A stretch of 17,811 bases of DNA from SZUA-430 sp040381215 (GTDB lineage Bacteria; Pseudomonadota; Alphaproteobacteria; Micropepsales; Micropepsaceae), in contig JBEIHO010000052.1 of NCBI GenBank assembly GCA_040381215.1, positions 1 through 17,811 of the forward strand. Direction: 5' to 3'. This document shows, piece after piece, positions 1 to 6,690 of the stretch (position 1 is its first letter; the number at the start of each line of letters is the position of its first letter). The notes under the pieces were generated by a model, which made no database searches, had not been told where the DNA came from, and saw only the letters and a program-made list of their open reading frames with translations. Both the position numbers and the translations under genes were made by a program.

Positions 1-14
1 AGGTTGGAGGGTGG

Positions 15-168
15 CCCCCATCCGTCACGCTGCGGGCGCAGCGCGCCACCTTCCCCCGCTGGCGCGGGAGAAGGGCAATAAGGGTTGGCGACTGCAACTA
101 ACGTCGTAGCCCTTCCCCCGCTTGCGGGGGAAGGTGGATCGCTGCGGCAGCAGCGAGACGGATGGGGG
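15..168. repeat. Two inverted copies of a GC-rich hairpin repeat (intergenic)
   Basis: Unit 1 spans 15-75 and unit 2 spans 110-168 in opposite orientation. Reverse-complementing unit 2 gives about 40 identities over the first 45 bases of unit 1. Each unit has a small hairpin (CGCTGC / GCAGCG, 28-33 with 38-43 in unit 1) and a larger one based on CCTTCCCCCGC. In unit 2 the larger hairpin is perfect: 11-bp arms at 111-121 and 124-134. The mismatches in the small hairpin fall in its loop, so the stem is preserved. This looks like a dispersed REP/BIME-type alphaproteobacterial repeat. It lies just after the stop of the leftward glutamine-synthetase-like gene and may act as a 3' mRNA structure or terminator for that operon, although no T-run follows it. 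No gene is evident in 1-177. Confidence 0.8.
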
Positions 169-177
169 AGCCGGCGC

Positions 178-1554
178 TCAGGCGGTGCGCAGGTGCCAGC
201 GGTAGTCGAAGTCGGTGACTTCGGCGAAGAAGCGCTCGCATTCGGCGCGCTTGATGGCGGAGAAGATGCGGACGAAATCCGGGCCGAAATAGTTGGCGAT
301 GAATTTCGAGTCCTCGAAGGCGTCGAGCGCGTCGAACCAGTTGAGCATGAGGCCTTCGGCCTTGGTCTCGTAGCCATTGCCCGTCGTGGCGGGGCCGGGG
401 TCGATGCGGTTGGTGATACCATGATGCATGCCGGCCAGAACGGCGGCCGCCGCGAGATACGGGTTGGCGTCGGCGCCCGAGATGCGATGCTCGACGTGGC
501 GGGACTTTGCGGGGCCTGCGGGGATGCGGAAGGAGACCGTGCGGTTGTTCACGCCCCAGGTGGGTGCGACCGGCGCGTAGGTGTTGCGGCGGAAGCGGCG
601 GTAGGAATTCGCGTTCGGTGCAAAGATCGCCATGCTGTCATTGATGGTCGAGGCCATGCCGCCGATGGCGTGCTGCAGCAGGTGATTGCCCGCGGGCTCG
701 TCGCTGGCGAAGAGGTTGTTGCCCTTGGCGTCGTTCAGCGACAGGTGGATGTGCATGCCCGAGCCCGCCTGGTCGGAGAAGGGCTTGGCCATGAAGCAGG
801 CGATCATGCCGTGCTTCTCGGCAACGCCCTTGACGAGGCGCTTGTACTGGATCGCCTCGTCGACGGCCTGCAGCGCGTCGGCGCGGTGGGTCAGCGTGAT
901 CTCCATCTGGCCGGGCGCGTATTCGGAAATCACGCTTTCGGCCGGCAGGCCCTGCGCGTCGCAGGCGGCGTAGAGCTCGCGCAGGAACGGATCGAAGTCG
1001 TCGAGTTCCTGGATCGAGTAGACCTGGATCTGGTCGTTGTAGATGCCGCCGGGCGCCATGGCGGGCTGGATCTTGCCGTTGCGGGCGGCTGCCTTGTCGA
1101 GCAGATAGAACTCGAGCTCGATGGCGAGGACCGGGTGAAGGCCGTCCTTCTTCATGCGCTCGCTGATCTGCTGCAGGCGCAGGCGCGGGTCGGCCGCGGC
1201 AATGGGGCCCGCCTCGGCGTCGAAGGACAGGTAGACCTGGCCGGTGCGGTCGAGCCACGGCGTGCGCTTGAGTGTCCCGGGAATGGGGGTCGCGAAACAG
1301 TCGCGGTCGCCGATCTCCCACAGCAGGCCGGAGCCTTCGACGTCCTCGCCGAGCACGGTCAGCGCGAAGAGGGATGAGGGGAACGCCCTGCCCGTCTCGT
1401 AGACGGATTTCAGCTCGTGCGGCCGCAGGCCCTTGCCACGCTGGATGCCGACGGGGTCGGTCAGGATCACGTGGACGAGCTCGATGTCGGGATGCTTCTT
1501 CAGGAAGGTCTCGAGTTCGCCCTGCGGGCTGGTCTGTGTCTTTGGATCAAGCAT
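178..1554 (-). CDS. Glutamine synthetase family protein (GlnA/PuuA-like ligase)
   Basis: 458-residue glutamine-synthetase-fold ATP-dependent amide ligase. Seen: beta-grasp N-domain (about 20-110) and catalytic domain with metal-ligand motif AIELEFYLL (Glu146, Glu148), EYAPGQMEI (211-219), GSGMHIHLSL (His268, His270), the Arg-rich ANSYRRFR stretch (315-322) and IPAGPAKSRHVEHRISGADAN (residues 344-364). The C-terminus is of the PuuA type and the NLYDLP adenylylation motif of housekeeping GlnA is absent. This fits gamma-glutamyl-polyamine or other amine ligases better than nitrogen-assimilating GlnA, but the substrate cannot be read from sequence. The ATG overlaps the aminotransferase stop by 8 bases, so the two are translationally coupled. 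It is the last gene of the hisS-hisZ-hisG operon; a partner transaminase beside it suits amine catabolism or synthesis. Family assignment is firm, function is not. Confidence 0.9.
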   Translation of the reverse strand: MLDPKTQTSPQGELETFLKKHPDIELVHVILTDPVGIQRGKGLRPHELKSVYETGRAFPSSLFALTVLGEDVEGSGLLWEIGDRDCFATPIPGTLKRTPWLDRTGQVYLSFDAEAGPIAAADPRLRLQQISERMKKDGLHPVLAIELEFYLLDKAAARNGKIQPAMAPGGIYNDQIQVYSIQELDDFDPFLRELYAACDAQGLPAESVISEYAPGQMEITLTHRADALQAVDEAIQYKRLVKGVAEKHGMIACFMAKPFSDQAGSGMHIHLSLNDAKGNNLFASDEPAGNHLLQHAIGGMASTINDSMAIFAPNANSYRRFRRNTYAPVAPTWGVNNRTVSFRIPAGPAKSRHVEHRISGADANPYLAAAAVLAGMHHGITNRIDPGPATTGNGYETKAEGLMLNWFDALDAFEDSKFIANYFGPDFVRIFSAIKRAECERFFAEVTDFDYRWHLRTA

Positions 1555-2920
1555 GGGACAACTCGTCGATCAGGTCTGACAGGGCGCGCACCAGGTGGTC
1601 GATATCGGCATCTTCCGTTTCGGGGCACACGAGCATCATATTGTGAAAAGGTGTAATCATTACACCACGATTCAGCAGTCCCAGATGCAGGCATTTTTCG
1701 AGGCCATCATGGAAGGCGGCCTCGGCCTGACGGCCCGTGCGCGGGGGAACGGGACAGAACTGGAACTCGCAGCGGCTGCCGATCTGGGTGACTGACCAGG
1801 CAAGGCCCTTTTGCCTTAACGTTTCGTCAAGGCCTGCCTTCAGGCGTTCGGCGCCTGCGATCATGCGCCTGAAGGCGGCGTCGGTCATGACGTCGGCGAG
1901 ATTGGCGCGCATCGCGTGCATGGCGAAGGCGTTGGCCGACAGCGTCGTGCCCATGCCGGAATGGCCGTGGCCATCGGATGCGGCGTGCCGGCGGGCGTCG
2001 TCCATGCGGGTGGCGATGTCGGCGGTGAACCCGAACACGGCGCAGGGGATGCCGCCGGCGACGGGCTTGCCGAGGACGAAGATGTCGGGCTCGAGGCCGA
2101 AGCGGCGCGTCCAGCCGCCGGGGCCTGTCGAGATGGTGTGGGTCTCGTCGATGATCAGCAGCGTGCCGGTCTCGCGCGTCAGCCGGCGCAGCGCGTCGTG
2201 GAAACCCGCGTCGGGCAGGACCATGCCGATATTGGTGAGGGCGGGCTCGGTGATGACGGCTGCGATCTCGTGCGTGCGCAGGGCTTTCTCGAGGGCCGGG
2301 AGGTCGTTGAACTCGACCACGACGGTCGTGCGCGTGACGTCGTCGATGCTGCCCAGCTGGCCGGGACGCGGCACTGTGCGACCCTCGACGAGGCGCACCA
2401 TCGTCTCGCCCACCGTGCCGTGATAGCAGCCGTCGAAGACAAGGATCTTCGGCCGGCCGGTGATCGCGCGCGCCCAGCGCAGGGCATAACGGTTGGCGTC
2501 GGTGGCCGTGGCGGTGACCTGCCAGTAGTCGAGGCCGAAGCGGCGGGCGAGCTCGTCGGCAACCCAGACCGCGTCCTCCCCCGGCAGCATGGTCGTGTAG
2601 CCGCGGGTTGCCTGGTCGCGGATCGCGGCGGCGACGGGGGCCGGCGCGTGACCGAACATCGTGCCTGTGTCCCCGAGACAGAAATCGGCATAGGCGTGGC
2701 CGTCGACATCGGTGAAGCGCGCGCCGCGGGCGTGATCGACGAAAAGCGGGAACGGTGTCGGCCAATCGGCCATCCAGTGCATCGGCACGCCGCCGTGGAG
2801 ATGATGACGGGCACGCGCGGCCAGGGCTGCGCTTTTGGGGTTGGCGGCGGCAAAGCGGTCGCGCTCGGCTTGCGTGAGGCGGGCGATGGCGGCGTCGGCG
2901 TGCGGAATGGCGCGGGTCAT
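1547..2920 (-). CDS. Class III PLP-dependent aminotransferase (GSA-aminomutase-like)
   Basis: 457 residues when started at the ATG that overlaps the hisG stop (ATGA). The open frame runs much further upstream to 3580, but that part is an Arg/Pro-rich shadow of hisG. Fold type I features: FDGCYHGTVGE (162-171), the cofactor-binding Asp in LLIIDETHTIS (Asp258) and the Schiff-base lysine in FVLGKPVAGG (Lys285). The layout resembles glutamate-1-semialdehyde aminomutase and related omega-transaminases, but the usual SGTEA-type motif before the cofactor site reads TATATDANRYA here, so it is probably not HemL. Substrate is unknown. It is coupled to hisG upstream and to the glutamine-synthetase-like gene downstream. 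It is not obviously HisC, which is a class I/II enzyme. Only a weak GAG precedes the start, consistent with dependence on coupling. Confidence 0.88.
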   Translation of the reverse strand: MTRAIPHADAAIARLTQAERDRFAAANPKSAALAARARHHLHGGVPMHWMADWPTPFPLFVDHARGARFTDVDGHAYADFCLGDTGTMFGHAPAPVAAAIRDQATRGYTTMLPGEDAVWVADELARRFGLDYWQVTATATDANRYALRWARAITGRPKILVFDGCYHGTVGETMVRLVEGRTVPRPGQLGSIDDVTRTTVVVEFNDLPALEKALRTHEIAAVITEPALTNIGMVLPDAGFHDALRRLTRETGTLLIIDETHTISTGPGGWTRRFGLEPDIFVLGKPVAGGIPCAVFGFTADIATRMDDARRHAASDGHGHSGMGTTLSANAFAMHAMRANLADVMTDAAFRRMIAGAERLKAGLDETLRQKGLAWSVTQIGSRCEFQFCPVPPRTGRQAEAAFHDGLEKCLHLGLLNRGVMITPFHNMMLVCPETEDADIDHLVRALSDLIDELSHA

Positions 2921-3894
2921 GTCTCGGCGGTGCGTGCGAGGGCTTCGGACAGGCGATCGGCAAGGGCGTTGCCGGGGGCGAAGACCTGGGTTGGCTTGTC
3001 GAGCGTGAAGAGCATGTCGGGGGCGCGCGCGCGCAGGAAGTCGACCAGGGGCTCGACACGGGTCTCGGGCACCAGCATCGTCGTGGCAGACGCGTGGGGG
3101 GGCGTCATGCGCCTGGCCTCGAAGCGGGAGCCGAGTTCCTGCAGGAGGGCTTCGTCGACGCTGTTGCCAGGCAATTCCACGATGCGCGATGCCTTGGCAA
3201 GCACGCTGGCTCCGATGCGATCGAGAAGTCCCTGCGCGGCGGCGCGGGCGGGCGGGCTCCAGGGCGCGCGCATGCTTGCGGCAAGGATGGCCTGGCTTTC
3301 GAGGATGACGCCGTCGTCGAGGATCTTCAGCTCGTTGGCGGCAAGGGTTGCTCCGGTGGTCGTGATGTCGACGATGAGCTCGGCGGTGCCGGCGGCGGGT
3401 GCACCCTCGGTGGCGCCGAGGCTTTCGATGATCCGGTAGTCGGCAATGCCGTGGGATGCGAAGAAGCGGCGTGACAGGCCGACGAATTTCGTTGCGACGC
3501 GCAGCTTGCGGCGATGACGCGCGTGGAAGCTGGCGGCGACGTCGTCGAGGTCGGCCATGGTCGCCACGTCGATCCAGCAACGCGGAACGGCGACGACCAC
3601 GTTGGCGCGACCAAAGCCGAGCCGCTCGACCGTGATGACGCGGGAACCGGCGTCCTGTTCGGCGAGAAGATCCTCACCCGTGACGCCAAGGTGCACATGG
3701 CCGGAGATGAGCTCCTCGGCGATCTCGGCGGCCGAGAGCAGCGACACGCTCACATCGGCGGCCCCGCGCAGACGCGCCGTGTAATCGCGCGCGCCGCCGG
3801 AACGCTGCAGGGCGAGGCCTGCGTCGGCCAGGTAGTCGAGGGCCTGCTCCTGGAGGCGCCCCTTGGATGGCAGGGCGAGAATGAGGTGGCTCAT
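2917..3894 (-). CDS. hisG: ATP phosphoribosyltransferase catalytic subunit HisG
   Basis: 325 residues. Catalyses the first, committed step of histidine synthesis: ATP plus PRPP gives phosphoribosyl-ATP, in the cytosol. Seen: N-terminal LILALPSKGRL (4-14), HLGVTGEDLL (68-77), and the PRPP-binding loop ELIVDITTTGATLAANEL (172-189). HisZ, the regulatory partner of short-form HisG, is encoded immediately upstream. Short HisG proteins are usually about 210-230 residues and long ones about 290-300, so the roughly 100 residues after the PRPP domain are notable in a HisZ-containing organism. The start is an ATG inside the hisZ stop (ATGA) with a good GGGAGG ribosome binding site six bases upstream. 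The stop overlaps the aminotransferase ATG. Confidence 0.95.
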   Translation of the reverse strand: MSHLILALPSKGRLQEQALDYLADAGLALQRSGGARDYTARLRGAADVSVSLLSAAEIAEELISGHVHLGVTGEDLLAEQDAGSRVITVERLGFGRANVVVAVPRCWIDVATMADLDDVAASFHARHRRKLRVATKFVGLSRRFFASHGIADYRIIESLGATEGAPAAGTAELIVDITTTGATLAANELKILDDGVILESQAILAASMRAPWSPPARAAAQGLLDRIGASVLAKASRIVELPGNSVDEALLQELGSRFEARRMTPPHASATTMLVPETRVEPLVDFLRARAPDMLFTLDKPTQVFAPGNALADRLSEALARTAET

Positions 3895-5060
3895 CTTCGA
3901 CCTCCCTGGGCGGCGATGGCGGCCATGAGGCGGTCGCAGAAGATGGCAAGGCCGATGGCGGGGGTGGGCCTGGCGGCACCCAGTGATGTCAACAGGCCGT
4001 CATAGCGCCCGCCACCGGCAAGCGGCAGCGCGCTTGCCGCGGTGCGCAGCTCGAAAATGAAGCCGGAGTAGTACTCCATGTTGCGGCCGAACTGGGATGC
4101 GTATTCCATGCGCGCAAGGTCCATGCCGCCGCCGGCGAGCAGGTCGAGGCGCGCGCTGAAGGTCTCGAGGGCATGGTCCATGTCAATCGAAGCGGCGGCG
4201 GCGAGCTTGCGGATGGCGCCGAGGCTGCCCCTGGCGTTGGTGCGCAGAGAGAGAAACGACTCGATCGTGGCGGCGGCGACCGGCGACAGGCGTGCCGAGG
4301 CGGCGTCGGATGCGCGCGCGAGCATGCGCTCGGCGATTTCCTCGAAGCTGCGTGTTCCGCTGAGGCGGATACCCGAGAGCTCCATCATCTCGCGCAGCCG
4401 CTCGCGGGCGCGGGCGGGTGGTTCGCCGGCAAACGTGGCCGCAAAGCGGTTGGCGCCTGCGGGGTCTTCGGCCATGCGCGCGAGAACGTCGCGCAGGCGC
4501 CTCTGGTTCCAGGCGTGGCGGCGGATGCGGGCGGCCCAGCTTGCCGGAAGCCTCAGGCCTTCGAGCAGCGCGCCGAGAAGGTTCACGTCGCCTATGGTGA
4601 TGCTGGTCGAGCGAAGGCCTGCCTTCTGCAGCGACTTGTGCGTGAGCATCAGGATTTCAATGTCGCGCACGGGCGTGTCGGGGGCGCGAAAGCTCTCGAG
4701 GCCTGCCTGGAAAGACTGCACGGGCTGGCCCGGCGCCTGCGGGTCGAGGCGGAAGACAGGGCCGGCGTAGCAGAGCTTGAGGGCCTCGAGGCAATCCGGC
4801 TGGCGCGACAGGTAAAGCTTGGCGGCGGGTATCGTCAGGTCGGGGCGCAGGCAGAACTCGGTGCCGTCGGGACCGGTGAAGACGCAGGTCTGGCTGCGCA
4901 ACTCCTCGCCCATGCGGTCGAGGAAGGCGTTGGCGGGTTGCACGATGGCGGGATCGACACGCTCGGCGCCGAAGGCTGCGAACTCGGCGAGCAGTAGGGC
5001 TGCCTGCGCTTCCAGCGCGGCCACATCGGATGCGGCGGCGGTCGGCAGGCCGGCGCTCAC
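3891..5060 (-). CDS. hisZ: ATP phosphoribosyltransferase regulatory subunit HisZ
   Basis: 389 residues, a histidyl-tRNA-synthetase paralogue that forms a complex with HisG and is needed for its activity and histidine feedback. Seen: FCLRPDLTIPAAKLYLS (69-85), a class II synthetase core, and FGRNMEYYSGFIFELR near the C-terminus. The class II motif-2 residues FRNE...RFREF of real HisRS are replaced by FRLD and not conserved, so it should not aminoacylate. Start chosen as GTG at 5060: it overlaps the hisS TGA (GTGA), a GGAG lies eight bases upstream, and the longer frame to 5144 lies wholly inside hisS. The stop overlaps the hisG ATG, giving strict coupling and probably matched HisZ and HisG synthesis. 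Confidence 0.93.
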   Translation of the reverse strand: MSAGLPTAAASDVAALEAQAALLLAEFAAFGAERVDPAIVQPANAFLDRMGEELRSQTCVFTGPDGTEFCLRPDLTIPAAKLYLSRQPDCLEALKLCYAGPVFRLDPQAPGQPVQSFQAGLESFRAPDTPVRDIEILMLTHKSLQKAGLRSTSITIGDVNLLGALLEGLRLPASWAARIRRHAWNQRRLRDVLARMAEDPAGANRFAATFAGEPPARARERLREMMELSGIRLSGTRSFEEIAERMLARASDAASARLSPVAAATIESFLSLRTNARGSLGAIRKLAAAASIDMDHALETFSARLDLLAGGGMDLARMEYASQFGRNMEYYSGFIFELRTAASALPLAGGGRYDGLLTSLGAARPTPAIGLAIFCDRLMAAIAAQGGRR

Positions 5061-6544
5061 CGGTTGCGCTCCATGATGCTGCGCACTGCGGCGACAAGGC
5101 CTGCGCGCGGCACGGTGACCTGTGCGTCGGCGCCCTTGGACCACTCGGCGCGGTCCTTGATGTCGCGGGCGTGCTCGGCGCCGAGGACGAGGTCCTTCAG
5201 CGTGACGACGCCCTTGGCGCGTTCGTCGCTGCCCTCGATGACGGCGACGGGGCTTGCGCGCTTGTCGGCGTATTTCATCTGCGCCTTCATGCCGGAGGTG
5301 CCGGTGTAGAGCTCGGCACGGATGCCGGCTGCCCGCAACTCGCGCACCATGGCGTAGTATTGCGGGACGGCGTCGCGGTCCATGACGAGGACGACGACCG
5401 GTCCGTGGCTGCGCGTCCGGTCTGCCTGCCTTGCGTTGAGGGCCGCCTGCAGCCGGCTGACACCGATCGAGATGCCTGTCGCCGGCACCTGCACGCCCTT
5501 GAAGCGGGTGACCAGGTCATCATAGCGACCGCCGGAGGCGACGGCGCCGAAGCGCACGACCTGCCCGTCGTCGTTGGTGACCTTGAATGTCAGCTCGGCC
5601 TCGACGACGGGGCCGGTGTAATAGGCAAGCCCACGGACGATGGCCGGGTCGAAGGCGATGCGCGCGTCGGTGTAGCCATTGCCGCCGAGGAGCACGTCGA
5701 TCTCGCGCAATTCAGCGACGCCTTCCCTGCCCTGCACGCTGTCGCCGACGAGGTGGGCGAGCTCGTTGCAGATATCGGTTCGCGCGGCGCCGGCGACCTG
5801 GGTGAAGGCTATCACGCGCGCAATGGCGTTCGGCGACAGGCCGGCGCCCCTGGTGAAGTCACCCGATTCGTCCTTGCGGCCGGCGCCGAGCAATTGCGTG
5901 ACGCCGTCCGTGCCGAGGCGGTCGAGCTTGTCGATCGCGCGCAGGACGCCCAGGCGCTGTGCGTCGTGCTCGGCGCCACTGCCGATGCCGATTGCCTCGA
6001 GAATGCCGTTCAGGATCTTGCGGTTATTGACCTTCACGACATAGTCGCCGGCGAGGCCCAGCGCGTCGAACACGTCGCAGAGCATCATGTAGCCTTCGGC
6101 GTCGGCGACAGGCGAGGCGGTGCCCACCGTGTCGGCGTCGAACTGCGTGAATTCGCGGAAGCGGCCCGGACCCGGCTTCTCGTTGCGGAAGACCTGTCCC
6201 ACCTGATACCGGCGGAAGGGCTTGGGCAGCGCGTCGAAGTTCTCGGCAACGAAGCGGGCGAGCGGCGCGGTCAGGTCGTAGCGCAGCGACAGCCATTGCT
6301 CGTCATCGTCGCGGAAGGCAAAGACGCCTTCGTTGGGACGGTCGAGATCGGGCAGGAACTTGCCGAGCGCGTCCGTGTATTCGATGGAGGGTGTCTCGAG
6401 GGGGTCGAAGCCGTAGGACTCGTACACCGTGCGGATGGTGTCGAGCATGCGGCGCTCGGCGACAAGATCGGCGCCGAGGCGGTCACGGAAGCCACGCGGC
6501 TTTTCGGCGGCGGGCCTGGCAGTCTTTTCCTTGGACATCTTCAT
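5057..6544 (-). CDS. hisS: Histidyl-tRNA synthetase
   Basis: 495-residue class II aminoacyl-tRNA synthetase that charges tRNA-His. Seen: motif 1 region PRGFRD (16-21), LRYDLTAPLARF (87-98), motif 2 with FRNE (119-122) and RFREFTQFD (128-136), the HisRS signature RGLAYYTGPVVEAEL (304-318), SGGRYDDL (337-344), motif 3 GISIGVSRL (357-365), and a C-terminal anticodon-binding domain from about 380. First gene of the five-gene leftward operon; its stop overlaps the GTG of hisZ. Two in-frame ATGs (6544 and 6538) are equally plausible because neither has a clear Shine-Dalgarno sequence. The 146-base gap upstream holds the terminator of the preceding gene; I could not pick out a convincing hisS promoter in it. 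Confidence 0.96.
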   Translation of the reverse strand: MKMSKEKTARPAAEKPRGFRDRLGADLVAERRMLDTIRTVYESYGFDPLETPSIEYTDALGKFLPDLDRPNEGVFAFRDDDEQWLSLRYDLTAPLARFVAENFDALPKPFRRYQVGQVFRNEKPGPGRFREFTQFDADTVGTASPVADAEGYMMLCDVFDALGLAGDYVVKVNNRKILNGILEAIGIGSGAEHDAQRLGVLRAIDKLDRLGTDGVTQLLGAGRKDESGDFTRGAGLSPNAIARVIAFTQVAGAARTDICNELAHLVGDSVQGREGVAELREIDVLLGGNGYTDARIAFDPAIVRGLAYYTGPVVEAELTFKVTNDDGQVVRFGAVASGGRYDDLVTRFKGVQVPATGISIGVSRLQAALNARQADRTRSHGPVVVLVMDRDAVPQYYAMVRELRAAGIRAELYTGTSGMKAQMKYADKRASPVAVIEGSDERAKGVVTLKDLVLGAEHARDIKDRAEWSKGADAQVTVPRAGLVAAVRSIMERNR

Positions 6545-6624
6545 CAGTCACGTGCGGGGATCGATGCGCCTAACATGTCATGGCGCGGCAGGCGAGGCCA
6601 TGGCGGAAATCCGCGATTAAATGC

Positions 6625-6666
6625 GCCAAAACGTCATGCACGGCCGGCTTTCGCCGACCGTGCATG
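6625..6666 (-). terminator. Probable intrinsic terminator of the PQQ dehydrogenase gene
   Basis: On the minus strand a near-perfect hairpin lies 25 bases after the dehydrogenase stop. Arms ATGCACGG (6636-6643) and CCGTGCAT (6658-6665) pair fully, one C-A mismatch follows, then CGGC pairs with GCCG. Read on the minus strand the loop is GAAA, a stable GNRA tetraloop. The transcript then continues GACGTTTTGG, a short T-run. It would separate this gene from the hisS operon downstream. Confidence 0.65.
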
Positions 6667-6690
6667 GCTTCTGGCCAAAAACCGCTGGTG

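Noticed and set aside
85..1377. 430-codon plus-strand open frame
   Set aside because: Antisense shadow of the glutamine-synthetase-like gene; composition is Gly/Val/Ala/Arg-rich with no family motif, a known effect of high GC.
1916..3439. 507-codon plus-strand open frame
   Set aside because: Antisense to the aminotransferase and hisG, both of which have clear motifs; no ribosome binding site or recognisable domain.
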